A stretch of 64,000 nt of DNA from an uncultured Eggerthella sp. (GCA_958431815.1 CAUASB010000010.1:1-64000), one strand, 5' to 3'. Shown: positions 16,248-27,913, counted from the stretch's first letter. Notes: generated from the sequence alone by a model not told the origin. Numbers and translations are program-made.

Positions 16248-19200
16248 ATGGATACGGGAAAACCCGCCCTGGGCAAACGAGTCCTGTCTTCGTTCTTTGC
16301 ATTAACGCTGGTTATGGGACTGGTGCCCGTAAGCGCGTATGCGGAAGTGGGGAAGGCTCAGGAACAACAGGGCCAGGAACAGAGCGAGCAGTCCGCTGCC
16401 GTATCTGGCGAAAGCGCATCGCAAGATGCAGCATCCGATGCTACGCAACAGGGGGGGTGTCGTCCGGTTCGAAGGACGAGGCTGCTTCCGGTAGTGCATC
16501 GGGCACGGAAACGGGCGTAGCAGAAACGCCGAAGTCAAGCGGTTCTGCTTCTAGCAGTGAAAAGGCTGTCGATAACGCTGCTTCCACCAGCAACGGCGAA
16601 GCGGCCACCCAGTCCGCTGACAACGGCGTAGCGGTGCAGGCTAGCACCGAAAAAACGCTGCCGCATTTTGGCGATGAGGGTCTTACCAAGAAGCAAGTCT
16701 ATGAGTTCTTGCAAAAGAGCTTTACTCAACTCGGGAACGTCCCTTACGCGAAGTATGAACTTGCGGGAACTGATGTTAACAGTTGGGGCAATTCTGATGA
16801 CCCTTTCACTATGGAGGGCACCCGTTTTGAGGTTAAGGGAAAGAGAATTGACTCAAAATATATATCCTATTCATCGCTTGGTTATCTTATTGTCCAAAAG
16901 CAGCAGAAGTCATTCTTCTCCTGGACTGATATTGCCGGTGCTGGTGTGTCCGTCGTCTCTGGTGCGACCAAGAAGGACGCCTATTACGTTTCGAACGACA
17001 GCGATGAAGTAAAGTTCACCGTGAACCAGGTTTCTGGTGTTGATACCAAGGTAACGCGCAAGGGCAAGAATGGCGAAAGCCTTTCGGTCAAAGACGAAGG
17101 CAATGGAACCTATTCCTTTAAGGCGGATCAGTGGTCCACTGTTAATGTCGATTACGCCGTAGCAAAAGCATCTCTGGAAGTTAAATTCGACGAGAATGCC
17201 GCATCAGTGCGCGCCTTCAACAAAGATTTTTCCGCGGGCGTTAAGGATTCGGATATTCCCGCAAATACCGAAGGCTCTGCTGAGCTGACGCCAAAGGGCG
17301 ACTACGCCATCGCATCAGCAGTGCTGAGCGACGGCAAGGGGAATGAATGGGATCTTGTTAAGTACTCATCGTTTTCCGAGAAGCGTGTTGCAACGGTAGC
17401 TATTCCCGAGCTTGAAGCGGGCGTTTCGTACACTCTTAATGTAGAAACCGAGGAATGCAAGCTTGTTCTGAAGAACAATGCTCCTGTTGCTGCGAAGAAC
17501 ATTACCGATGCTGATGTTTTGAAGAAGCGAATCATTGCAGGTGCTTTGGATACTGATGCCAGCTTCCCCTCGGTAAGTTCCGATGAGCTTGCCGTTGTAT
17601 ACGACGCTGGTCATGGTAATTGGAAAGATCTTACCTATGTGCCTAATGCAGCTGAAAAGTTCTTGGGCATGCATCAGTTCGGCAAGGATGGCGACACTGA
17701 GAAAGTTCGCATCTCTTATGACGGCAACAACCAGTACTGCGCGCTTAATGCTGAAACCAAAATCACTATCGTGAAGACTGCGACCGAGATGGTTGTTGAT
17801 CCTGCGAGCGTTTCGGTTCCCTTTGGTACGACCGTAGATGCTTTGAAGGCTGAGATTCTCAAGAACATTACGGTAAAGGACGCTGTTTCGGGGAAGGCCG
17901 TTGATGTTGCTGATAGCGATATCTCGATAGAAGGCTATGACAGTCAGAAGGCTGGAGAGCAAACCGTAACGGTGAGCTACAACGGTTCTGATTCGTACGA
18001 TTCTTGCCAGGCTGAAGTAACCGTTGTTGTTGCGGATGCTCCTAAAGCAACGCTCACTGCTGAGTTCAACAACGCAACGGTGACCGCGCTCGGTAACTCT
18101 CTGAAGAAGAGCGACAACGAAATCCTTGCCAACAACGCGGGCAACATTGTTGTGACCCCCGCTGACGGCTATGCCGTAACGTCGGTCAAGCTCGATAATG
18201 AAGAGCTTCTTGCTGAAGGCTCTTTCAGCAACCATGTTGCAACGGTTTCCCTACCTGCGCTCGATGAGGGATCTACCCACACCCTTGTGGTAGAAACCAA
18301 GGAATGCAAGCTTGCGTTGAAGGAAAACCCCTCGGCGGCTGTTGGAAACATTGACTCTTCGTTGTTCGAGCAGCGCGTGATTGAGGGCGTTCTTGATCTG
18401 GAACATAGTGTTCCCTCCGATATCGATGCGTCCGAATTGGAGATTACCTATCTTGCTGGTTCCGTGCCGATTCTTGGTGACGATTGGGAAAAACTGAACT
18501 TCGAGCCTTCTACGTTGCAGAAGCTCACCCATCACAAGTTCGGCACCCAGAAAAACGAGAAAATCCGCATCACCTACAAGGGCAATGAACAGTATTGCGA
18601 ATTGAACACGGGCGATATTGAGATCAGCACGCCTGATGGCCGTCCTTTTGTTCAGATGGCAACTGCCAAGGCGGATGCTTGGGTCTATAACGATACCGAC
18701 GAAAATGTTGATGCTGCTATCAAGCAGGCTGTTACCGACCAGTGGGGCCTGACGATCACCGATGAAGCAGGCAATCCAATCAGTTACTCTGCCGACGACA
18801 TTACGGTTACCGGTTATGAGCACAAGATTGGCACCTACAAGGTTTCCGTAACCTATACGGACCCCACGAACAAATACCAGCCCACCACGATTGAAGGCTT
18901 GCAGCTGGAAATCAAGAAGGTTCCCTCGGCATCGTTTACCGCAACGTTCAACAACGCAACGGTGCAGGCTTTCGGTATCGACCTTACCTCTGGCACGGCT
19001 GCCGACATTCCTTCCGGTAAAACCGGCACAGTGGTGGTAACGCCCGAGAAGGGTTACGCCGTAACCAAGGTTGAGCTTGATGGTGCGGACATTTCCGACC
19101 AGATGCAGTTCGACCAGTCTTCCCATGCAGCAACCATTAACATGGATGCGCTGGTAACCGACCAGAGCTATTCCCTTACGGTTGAAACCAAGAAGGTTTC

Positions 19201-22200
19201 CATTGCGACAAAAGCTGAACCTTCAGCTGCCGTATTGGGCCTGACCACGCCTGCGAAGATCAAGCAGCGCGTTATTGACGGCGTGATTGATTTCGACAAT
19301 TCGGTTCCGTCTTCGATGAATGCGGATGATCTGACAATCGAGTACAAGGCGGGCTCGACCGACTTGAGCTGGAGAGACATCAATTACGATCCCAAGACGT
19401 GGGAAGTAACCCTGCATAAATTCGGTGAAGAGAATAATGAAACCATCCGCATCACCTACAAAGGCAGCAGCGATGGCCAGTACTGTGAAGTAACGAGCGA
19501 TGACATCTCCGTTGCGATTATTGACGGCCGTACGCCCACGCATTTGACGGTGGCCGATTCCATTACGGTTAAGTATGCTCCTGAAGACGAGCTGAAGGCA
19601 GCTATTCTGGCAAGCCTGAACCCGCAGGTGTTCAACGACGAAACGGGCGAGGCCATCCAGATTACGGCCGACGACATCAACGTTGACTACACCAACTTCA
19701 AGCGCGAAGTTGGCACGCAGTACGTAACGGTGGAATACAAGGGCACGGAAGAGTACAAGCCCTGCAAGCTCGAAAACGTTGCCATCAAAATCACCAAGGG
19801 CAACGCCAAGGTAACGGTGAACTCGCAGAACATTTCGTACGGCCAGACGCCCGACACCCTCGTTACCGCTACTCCAGAAGAAGCCAAGCCCATCTACCTC
19901 ATCAGTGGTGTTGACGGCAACGGCAACGTGTACGTAAGCATCGACTTCAAGTCGGTGACCATCAGCGATTTGGTGGGCAAGGACGTTCCCCTGGTAGGCA
20001 ATAAGCCCCTGCAGGATGTGATTACCGGCATTCTGGGCAACGAGTTTTCCGCCAACGATCTGCTGAACAACTTGGGCACCATCGAAAAGGCGTTGAGCGC
20101 TTTGGGCGTCCAGGACGCAGCCGATGTGGTTTCTGCTATCCGCACCGCAATCGAAGCCATCGGCAAGGTTGCTCCGGGCGTTATGGATTCCAAGATCGTG
20201 CTGGGTGGCACTCCTACCGAAGCGGGCGTGTACACCATTGCCGCCATTTCGGTAAACCCGAACTACAAAACGTCGGTTGCCATGGGCTATTTGACCATTG
20301 CCCCCGCCACCGAAGACGTAACGCTTGAGTGGAACCAGGAGCTCATTTCCAAGAACATGAGCATCGAAGATGCCGGTAAGTTCAATTTCGACGTGTCGGC
20401 ATGGCAAGGCAGCACTGACGTGACTGGCAAAGCCAATGTGAAGGTTCGCTTCGTCGGCACCGACTACGAAGGCAATGCATACAACAGCACCACGGCGCCT
20501 ACCAAGCCCGGCTACTATTCGCAGACGGCCTATGTGCTGGGCGGCAACTACTTCGCCAAGCCCATTTCGCGTACCTTCAACATCTTGCGTGAAGACGCTG
20601 TGCTCTCCCTTTCCTTCGACGGACAGACGGGGGACAAGCAGGTAACTACCTACAACGGCCAGCAGAAGAACCCTGTTGTGACGGTTACGGACAAGGCGGG
20701 CAAAACGCTTGATCCGGGCACCATTTCCGTTGGATATGCGGGTATCACGGCAAACGGCAAGATCTACGCAAGCACCAAGGCTCCTACCGAAGCCGGCGAG
20801 TATTATGCTTCGGCAACATACTTCGGTGATGCAACGCACGGGACGTCTTCGTTCAAGTGCCAGTTGACCATCAAGGCATCTGAGGTAACGGTAACGTTGC
20901 CCAAGGTTCATACGATTTACGGTGAAGAGGTAGACCACACATCGGAGGCCTTCTGCCAGATCGGCGGTGGGTACATCGCCGATGCCGATAAGGCGGCAAT
21001 CCGCGCGGGTATTACGTGTGAATGCGCTGATGGCGCTACGGTAAGCGGCAGCCCCTACCTGGTTTCCGCCAACATTCCCGACAGCGTGAAGAACAATAAG
21101 AACTACAAGATCACCGTTAAGGGCTCTAGCGATATTGGCGCATATGGTTTGCATTATGTCGAGAAGCGCCATGCAAGTGTGACGATCGACAATGCTTCTA
21201 AGGCCTATGGCAACGATGACCCTGCGTTCACGTTCACGGTATTCGACGAGTACAACGGCACTGAGCATAAGGCCTTTGCCGATCAGACCGCTATTGCTCA
21301 GGAGCTGGGCATTGCGGTAACGCGCCCTGACAAGGGCACCGAAGCCGGCGAGGCTGTGGGCGATCATAAGCTGGTTGGCTCTTGGAACAGCAACCCCAAC
21401 TATGAATTGAGCTTCAACGAGAATGCGGTGCTTACCATCGCGGAGCGCTCGATGCAGGTGGAGCTTCAGTCTGCCTCCAAGTACTACGGTGACGACGATC
21501 CTGAGTTCACCTACAAGGTGTTCGACACGTCTACCGCAGGGGAGAAAACGGAAGTAACCGACCCCGAGGCAATTGCCAAGCTGGGCATTTCGGTAACGCG
21601 TGCCGCAGGTGACGATGTGGGCCATTACGCCTTGAAGGGCGACTGGACCAATAAGAACTATGCGGTATCGTTCAGCAGCGATGCCAGCCTGACCATCAAC
21701 GCTCGTCCTATGTCTGTCGTTATCGACTCCACTTCCAAGATCTACGGCAACACCGACGAGCCCATTACCTACACAGTGTTCGATGCAACTACCGACCCGG
21801 CAACCGAGTGCGATGACCAGAAGGGCATTGCCCAGACGCTGGGGATTTCGGTAACGCGCGCTGCTGGCGAAAACGCCGGCGACTACGCCCTTACCGGCGC
21901 TTGGAATGAAAACAAGAACTACACGGTAGAGTTCAACAAGGACGCCAAGTTCACCATCGAGAAGCGTCCTACGCGTGTTGACATCGCCGACGTTACCAAG
22001 GTGTACGGCGAAAAGGATCCTGCTGCAACCAGCTTCACCTATCGCGTGTTCGACACGGCGGTGAACCCGGAAGTTGAGTACGATCCTTCGAAGCTTGCCG
22101 ACTTCGGCATCACCGTTTCGTGTGGCGATCACTCCGAAGATGTGGGCGACTACAACCTGGTTGGCGCATGCGCGAACGGGAACTACGAGGTTACCTTCAC

Positions 22201-24397
22201 GGGCAAGCTCACCATTACCCCTGCAAGCGTTACTGTTACCTTGCCGTATGTGGAAACCATCTACGGCAACGAAGTGGATCATAGCGACCTTGCCAGCAAG
22301 GTAGTGGCCGAAGGCCCCATCACCGCTGACGACCTGGATGCCATCAAGGGCACCGTTTCCTGCGAATGCGGCGGGGGCACGCCCAATGGCGGCACCTATC
22401 AGATTGATGCCACCGTGCCGGATAGCGTGAAGGCGAACAAGAACTACTCGGTAGACATCAAGGGCCCCAGCGAAGATGGCGCGCATGGCGTGCACTACGT
22501 GGCTCCGCGCAAGACGTTGGTAGGCATCGAGTCTGCTTCCAAGGTGTACGGCCAGGCCGACCCTGATCAGTTCGCTTACAAGATCTACGATGCAAGCGGC
22601 GATGCAACCGTTGAATACTCTTCGGATGAAGCAACGGCTATCGCAAAGGCGCTTGACATCAAGGTTGCGCGCGAAGCCGGCGAAGACGTTGGCACCTACG
22701 CCCTGCAGGGTTCCTGGACTCCCAACGGCAACTACCAGCTTATGTTCAACGTTGATGCTACGTTCACCATTACCCCTGCTGAGGTAACGGTTTCCTTGCC
22801 CAACATCGAATCGACGTACGGCGATGAGGTAACCAAGGAAGAGCATGCCAACAACGCAACGATAACCGGCCCTATCTCTGATGAGGACAAGGCTGCGGTG
22901 CTTGGTGCGGTTTCCTGCGGGTGCGATTGTTCTTCGACTAAGGATGTAGGCACCTATACCGTTACGGCAAAGGTTCCCGCCACGGTAAAGACGAACAAGA
23001 ACTACACCGTGAAGGTTGAAGACGGCACGCACACCATCAACCCGCGTAGCACCTATGCGGAAATCCAGTCGGCCGAAAAGACCTATGGTGAGAACGACCC
23101 CGCATTCACCTTCAAGGTATGGGATAGCTCGGGTAGCGTATGGGTCGAGTACAAGGACCAGACTGTTATCGACAGCATGGGCATTTCGGTAACGCGTGCA
23201 GAGGGCAATGATGCTGGTGAATACGCGCTGAGCGGTTCGTGGACCAACAAGAACTACAAGCTGACGTTCAATGACGACGCCAAGCTCACCATTAAGCCTG
23301 CTGAAGTGGAAATGGTGCTGCCCAACATCACCACGACATTCGACGACGTGGTTGATCATGCCAAGCATGTAAAGGGCGTCCAGTTCGACTCTCGCATTTC
23401 TGAGGCGGACAAGGCTGCCTTGCTCGACGCGGTTACCTGCGAGTGCGGCAACAAGATGGGTGCAGACCAGGGTACGTACACCATCACGGCCGATGTGCCC
23501 GAAAGCGTTAAGAACAACCCGAACTACCACGTAACGGTAAAGAACGGTACGCATACCATCGTTGCCCGTCAGATGGTTGTTGAGCTGGAGTCCACTTCGA
23601 AGATTTCCAGAGACGAGGAACCGGCAGCCCAGTTCAAGGCTTGGTACGTACTGCCCAACACCAACAACGCTCAGGCGGTTGCGACGTACAGCGGTGACGA
23701 TGCGGCGAACAAGTCGGTAGGTTCCTTGGTGCCGTGCACGGACGAAAGCATTCTCAAGTCGCTGAACATCACCGTATCGCGCGAGGATTCTTCCGAAACG
23801 CCGGGCGTGTATGTGCTGAAGGGCACGTGCAACAACCCGAACTACGCTGTTTCGTTCAGCGAAACGGTTGCCACGCTTACCGTTCACCCGCGTGTTGATG
23901 TTGTAACCGCTTCTGAAGGCGGCACGGTGAGCTCCGATGTGAAGGGCGGCCCGCAGGGCACCATCATCACCGTCGAGGCAACGCCCGATGAAGGCTACGT
24001 CTTCGACGAATGGGTGCTTACCGAAGGCGACGGCATCATTGCCGACGCCAAGGCCGCGAAGACCACCATCACGGTTGGTTCCGAGAACGTTGTGGTGAAG
24101 GCGAAGTTCGCCAAGAAGCCTGACGAGCCGGTAACCCCTGTTGACCCGGGTACCGACCCCGGCCAGGGCGGCGGTTCTGGCAGCGCTGATTCCGGCAACG
24201 GCACCAACGCCGCACCGACTGAAAAGGCCGATGCAGCCAACGCTGAAGCGGCTGACCAAGCTGCCGAAAGCGCAACCACCACGAAGACCGGCGACTCGCT
24301 GGCTTCTACGGCGGCCTTGGTAGCGGTGCTTGGCATTGTTGCCGCAGCGGTTGCCTGCCTGGCAGTTCGCAAGTCGCGCAGGAACCGCAAGCACTAA
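16248..24397 (+). CDS. giant repeat-rich surface protein, out of frame at a G7 tract
   Basis: Two frames make one protein. The ATG at 16248 gives a signal peptide (residues 1-27: GKRVLSSFFALTLVMGLVPV then AYA) and a Q/E/S-rich stretch, then goes out of frame at GGGGGGG (16451-16457). The second frame runs unbroken from 16457 to 24397 (2646 residues). A tract of eight G (or five) would fuse them into about 2716 residues. Parts: low-complexity S/A/E stalk; an N-terminal region; three repeats of about 290 residues (17164-19800); a linker; about eleven MBG-like repeats with YGxxDPxxxY motifs (20885-23890); an InlB/Flg_new-like domain (23895-24118); a proline/glycine stalk; then TKTGDS, a hydrophobic segment and a basic tail (RKSRRNRKH). 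This is the layout of a cell-wall-anchored adhesin, although the anchor motif is not a canonical LPxTG. Confidence 0.85.
16451..16457 (+). repeat. G7 homopolymer at the frame break
   Basis: Seven G in a row exactly where the signal-peptide frame stops matching the main frame. G8 restores a single reading frame (CAG GGG GGG GTG TCG). Confidence 0.9.
17164..19800 (+). repeat. three tandem ~290-residue coding repeats in the surface protein
   Basis: Units begin near 17164, 18040 and 18920, about 880 bases apart. Each has a hydrophobic TP..GYA.....L.. motif, then a CKL.LK..P.AAV.NI-like segment with R(V/I)I.G.LD, then an RI(T/S)Y.G..QYC motif. Units 2 and 3 share the exact string TTCAACAACGCAACGGTG. 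Confidence 0.8.
20885..23890 (+). repeat. about eleven MBG-like coding repeats
   Basis: Repeats of roughly 85-95 residues occur in two alternating kinds. One kind has S-x-S-K-x-Y-G-x-x-D-P and a Y/F-x-V-F-D motif. The other has V-x-L-P-x-x-x-T-I-Y-G-x-E-V-D-H. Later copies diverge (the last has ISRDEEP in place of YGxxDP). Confidence 0.8.
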
Positions 24398-24424
24398 TCG
24401 CTTTCCTGGTTAAAGCGCAATGAA

Positions 24425-24464
24425 AAGAAGGACCTCAGCAGTGCTGGGGTCCTTCTTCGTTTTG
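24425..24464 (+). terminator. Rho-independent terminator after the giant surface gene
   Basis: AAGAAGGACC pairs with GGTCCTTCTT around a short inner loop, followed by CGTTTT. Confidence 0.85.
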
Positions 24465-24611
24465 GGGTATGACGCTTAGCGGCATGGGCCGTACCGTCGC
24501 AGTAGATGCCAGGGGACGCGGCGTTGGCATGTATGGCGCAGTGCGCTCGTCTAGCGATGCTGTGAATTGCAGCCGTAAGGTGCCTTGTGAGCTTCGCCTA
24601 ACGTTCAAGCC

Positions 24612-25592
24612 CTAAAACTGCGTCAGCGTTTCTTCCGGTTCGATAAGCGTATCGGGAGCGGCATTCAGGTAATCGCTCAGATGAGCGCTCCTGAGCGCTG
24701 GATTATCGTTGGTGCTGTAGTAATACGTTCCCGTTTTTGCGGAAAAGCAACCCGTGTAAATGGTGCGCTCCCACGTGCCGTCGCCCATTTGGGCGCTGCC
24801 TTCAACCATGGCAACGTTGCCCAGTGTATGGAACAGGCGCATCACGTTTTCCTGCTCGGATTCCTTTGCGGGGTAGTTCGCGTTCAGGAAAGCTGCTTTC
24901 ACGAAGCGCGAGGTGGTGTACGAATCGCCTGGGATGCCACGAGCGCCGGCGCCAGCACCAAACGGCGAAAGCTGCGCGCTGCCCCAGGAAACGGTTCCCG
25001 GGAATGCGCTGGTAACGTTCAGATAGGTGCGCAGGTTTTCCATATGCCAGTCGAAGGTAGGTTGGTTTGCCAGGGTGTCCACGGGGTTGTGATGCACGTG
25101 CATGCCGTCGGGCAGGTACTCCACCACGATGCTGCGGGTGGCGTCGCCGATAATCCAATGCAGCAGGGAAACACCCAGCTCGTTGCTAACCGGCTTGGCA
25201 ACAATCGCCACGTTGGCAAGGGCGGCTTCAACTTCGTCTACCGTGCTGAAGTTAGCGGCAACCCATACCGGAAACTCGTAGGCTGCCATATTCGTTTTGC
25301 CCGCAACGGCTTCAGGCTCGTACTGGGCATAGCCGGGGAAGTTCAGCCCGGCAACGGCAAGGCCGGCATCGTTGCCGCAATCGAAGTACAGCGGGTAGCC
25401 CTGGTAGGTGATGCCCATACCGATAAGGGCGTGGCTGGCGGGCTTTTTCGGGGCTTCTTCAGGGAACGCCTGGGCAAGCGGATAGCCTTTCGGGGTGATT
25501 ACCAGGTGCTCGCCAAAGGGCACGCTCCAGTCAAGGTTGCGTCCGAAGTACATATCTCCGTCAGCGGAGGTGAATCTGATTCCAGTGCACAT
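24612..25592 (-). CDS. bsh: bile salt hydrolase (choloylglycine hydrolase family)
   Basis: An Ntn-hydrolase that cleaves glycine or taurine from conjugated bile acids. The 326-residue protein starts MCTGIRF, so Cys2 is the nucleophile after removal of Met. Other active-site residues fall where expected: R18 and D21 in FGRNLDW, Asn in LNFPGYAQY (about 84), Asn in NQPTFDWHMENL (about 176) and Arg in TTSRF (229). These favour a true bile salt hydrolase over penicillin V acylase. The ATG at 25592 follows AGAAGGA; a longer frame to 25706 is not plausible because the catalytic Cys must be terminal. No signal peptide, so intracellular. Monocistronic. Confidence 0.9.
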   Translation of the reverse strand: MCTGIRFTSADGDMYFGRNLDWSVPFGEHLVITPKGYPLAQAFPEEAPKKPASHALIGMGITYQGYPLYFDCGNDAGLAVAGLNFPGYAQYEPEAVAGKTNMAAYEFPVWVAANFSTVDEVEAALANVAIVAKPVSNELGVSLLHWIIGDATRSIVVEYLPDGMHVHHNPVDTLANQPTFDWHMENLRTYLNVTSAFPGTVSWGSAQLSPFGAGAGARGIPGDSYTTSRFVKAAFLNANYPAKESEQENVMRLFHTLGNVAMVEGSAQMGDGTWERTIYTGCFSAKTGTYYYSTNDNPALRSAHLSDYLNAAPDTLIEPEETLTQF

Positions 25593-25836
25593 GCTTCCTT
25601 CTTTCGTTGTGATGCAAGCGCGTTGCTGCTGCACCCAAGTGGGGGCACAGCCGCGCTTGCGAGGTTCGTTCGATTGGCATGCCGAATATGCAAAGCATGC
25701 ACCCAAAGTGCCCCTTGGTGCGCCGAAAGCATTGCACGTTGCCGTTTTGTCATGGAGCCGTGGTGTGTTGGTTGGAATACGGGTTGAAGGCTCGGTATAC
25801 TATCCTTCGTTCGGTTTTGCGCTGTGTGCGCAGGCC

Positions 25837-25877
25837 GACGACAGTTCGAAACCCTCCTGTCGTTAAACAAAACTAGG
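25837..25877 (+). promoter_or_regulatory. preQ1 class I riboswitch
   Basis: A 7-bp stem ACGACAG (25838-25844) with CTGTCGT (25857-25863) encloses TTCGAAACCCTC, followed by the A-rich tail TTAAACAAAACTAGG. Stem, TTC...ACCC loop and A-rich tail match the small preQ1-I aptamer. It lies about 80 bases before queD, the first gene of a preQ0 operon, which supports the call strongly. The expression platform is not clear. Confidence 0.78.
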
Positions 25878-25955
25878 TCTTCCGCTCCGTGCGTTTTGCG
25901 GTGCTTCTTCGTGCCTTGTTTTGCTTACGGCAGGTTTTTCAGAAGGAGCATTTTT

Positions 25956-26381
25956 ATGTACGGCCTTAAAACCGAAAGCAGCTTCGACGCTGCCCACTTC
26001 CTTACCGACTACCACGGCAAGTGCGAGAACCTTCACGGCCACCGCTGGCGTGTTGTTGCCTACCTGGCACAGGATTCGCTCTGCGAAGAGGGCACCCACA
26101 AAGACATGGTTATCGACTTCGGCGATTTCAAGCGTGCTCTGCGCGAGCTCACCGAAGAGCTTGACCATTCCTTCATTGTGGAGGAAGGCTCGCTTATGCC
26201 CGAAACCCTTGCGTGCCTGGAAAAGGAAGGCTTCACCCTTTCCATGATGCCGTTCCGTACCACGGCGGAAAACCTGGCGCGTTACTTTTACGAGCGCCTG
26301 GGGCAGCGTAACTTGCCCGTTTCGCAGGTAGAGGTGTACGAAACGCCCAACAATTGCGCAATCTACTACGGGGAGAACTAG
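25956..26381 (+). CDS. queD: 6-carboxy-5,6,7,8-tetrahydropterin synthase
   Basis: Converts dihydroneopterin triphosphate to carboxytetrahydropterin, the second step of queuosine synthesis. The 141-residue protein has the zinc histidines in FDAAHFLTDYHGKCENLHGHRW, the catalytic Cys in GKCENLHG, and DHSFIVEEG later. AGAAGGAG precedes the ATG at 25956; earlier in-frame starts would overlap the riboswitch. First gene of queD-queE-queC. Confidence 0.95.
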   Translation: MYGLKTESSFDAAHFLTDYHGKCENLHGHRWRVVAYLAQDSLCEEGTHKDMVIDFGDFKRALRELTEELDHSFIVEEGSLMPETLACLEKEGFTLSMMPFRTTAENLARYFYERLGQRNLPVSQVEVYETPNNCAIYYGEN

Positions 26382-26383
26382 CC

Positions 26384-27160
26384 GTGGCGCCGTGCAAGGC
26401 AACGCTTGACGAAAAAGACCCTGATTCGTGCTTTCTGCCGGTGGTGGAACGCTTCGTTTCCATCAACGGTGAAGGGCCGCGTGCAGGCAGGCTTGCGGCG
26501 TTCATCCGCTTCGCGGGCTGCAACCTTGCCTGTTCATGGTGCGATACCGCGTGGGCGAATGTGGGCAACTGCGAACACGAGGACATAGCGCCCGCTTCCT
26601 TGGTTGAATGGGTGGCGGGCACCGGTGTTTCGTGCGTCACGCTTACCGGCGGCGAGCCGGCGCTGCAGCCAGGGCTTCCTGCGCTTATTGACGCACTGTG
26701 CCGGTCTGATTCGTGGGGTCGTACGGGCAAACGCGTGGTGGAAGTGGAAACCAACGGCGCAGTAGACCTTGAAGCGCTCAATAACCTGCGCGTTTCGCTT
26801 GAATCGGCTGCCGAAGGCGCAGGGCAGGGCGGCGAACAGCCCAATGTCTGCTTTACCGTGGACTGCAAAATGCCCTCGAGCGGCATGACGTCTGAAATGC
26901 TGCCTTCTAACTATGCGTTACTCCGTGCAGGCGATGCAGTTAAGTTCGTGGTAGCCAGCTTGGAAGACTTGGAATGCGCCAAGGCGGTTATCGAAGAACA
27001 CGACTTGTGCAGCATCTGCGAGGTGTTCTTCAGCCCGGTGTTCAGCTGCATCGAGCCTGCGGAAATCGTCGATTTCATGGAACAGCAGGGCTTGGCGCAG
27101 GTGCGCCTTCAGTTGCAGCTTCATAAGATTATCTGGCCCGATGTGGATAGGGGAGTGTAG
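26384..27160 (+). CDS. queE: 7-carboxy-7-deazaguanine synthase (radical SAM)
   Basis: Turns carboxytetrahydropterin into 7-carboxy-7-deazaguanine with SAM and a 4Fe-4S cluster. The 258-residue protein shows SINGEGPRAGRLAAFIRFAGCNLACSWCDT, in which CxxxCxxC binds the cluster, then TLTGGEPALQ. GTG at 26384, two bases after the queD stop and preceded by GGGGAG, is the likely start. An insertion after VEVETNG (SAAEGAGQGGEQ) is poorly conserved. Confidence 0.94.
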   Translation: MAPCKATLDEKDPDSCFLPVVERFVSINGEGPRAGRLAAFIRFAGCNLACSWCDTAWANVGNCEHEDIAPASLVEWVAGTGVSCVTLTGGEPALQPGLPALIDALCRSDSWGRTGKRVVEVETNGAVDLEALNNLRVSLESAAEGAGQGGEQPNVCFTVDCKMPSSGMTSEMLPSNYALLRAGDAVKFVVASLEDLECAKAVIEEHDLCSICEVFFSPVFSCIEPAEIVDFMEQQGLAQVRLQLQLHKIIWPDVDRGV

Positions 27161-27163
27161 TAC

Positions 27164-27913
27164 ATGGAAAGCAAAGCAGATACTGCGGTGAAACCCGAAG
27201 GCTTCAACGTGGCAACGGGAACCGACGCGCCTCAGCGTGCGCTGGTGCTGTGCTCGGGCGGCGTGGATTCCGCCACGCTTCTGGCCATGGCAGTAGCGCG
27301 CTATGGTGCCGAAAACGTGTACGCGCTTTCCATCAGCTACGGGCAGCGCCATAACAAGGAAATCGACGCAGCGAAGGCGGTTGCCGCCCATTACGGCGTT
27401 GAACAGCGCTTCTTGGACTTGGCGGCAATCTTCGCCGACAGCAACTGCTCGCTTCTGGCGCATTCCACGCAGGATGTTCCCGAGGAAAGCTACGCCGACC
27501 AGCTGAACGAATCGAACGGCAAGCCGGTAAGCACCTATGTGCCGTTCCGCAACGGGCTGTTCCTTTCCTCGGCTGCTTCGATGGCGCTTTCGCTGGGGTG
27601 CTCGGTGCTGTACTACGGTGCCCATCACGACGACTGGGCGGGTAACGCGTACCCCGATTGCTCGCAGGAATTCGTCGATGCCATGAACCATGCCATCATG
27701 GAAGGTACGGGCGGTGAGCTGCATATGGAAGCGCCGTTCGTGCAGTGGTCGAAGGCCGATATTGTGCGCAAGGGTCTTGAGCTGGGCGTTCCGTACGAGC
27801 TTACCTGGTCGTGCTACGAGGGCGGCGAAAAGCCCTGCGGTGTATGCGGCACCTGCATCGACCGTATCCGCGCCTTCGAGCTGAACGGCGTGACCGACCC
27901 GCTGATGCAGTAG
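27164..27913 (+). CDS. queC: 7-cyano-7-deazaguanine (preQ0) synthase
   Basis: ATP-dependent conversion of 7-carboxy-7-deazaguanine to preQ0. The 249-residue protein has the PP-loop LCSGGVDSATLL (residues 29-40), ALSISYGQRHNKE, and the zinc site CYEGGEKPCGVCGTC near the C terminus. The first 25 residues are a non-conserved extension. GGGGAG precedes the ATG, 3 bases after queE. Last gene of the operon; queF follows after 326 bases. Confidence 0.95.
   Translation: MESKADTAVKPEGFNVATGTDAPQRALVLCSGGVDSATLLAMAVARYGAENVYALSISYGQRHNKEIDAAKAVAAHYGVEQRFLDLAAIFADSNCSLLAHSTQDVPEESYADQLNESNGKPVSTYVPFRNGLFLSSAASMALSLGCSVLYYGAHHDDWAGNAYPDCSQEFVDAMNHAIMEGTGGELHMEAPFVQWSKADIVRKGLELGVPYELTWSCYEGGEKPCGVCGTCIDRIRAFELNGVTDPLMQ

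Noticed and set aside
19223..24394. A 1723-codon open frame on the minus strand, antisense to the giant surface gene
   Set aside because: The sense gene has clear repeats, signal peptide and anchor. The antisense frame is open because the sense frame avoids TTA, CTA and TCA codons. Its translation has no recognisable domain and no start signal.
25593..25706. Longer N terminus for the bile salt hydrolase
   Set aside because: The nucleophile must be the N-terminal Cys after Met removal; the upstream codons are Cys/Arg-rich with no ribosome site.
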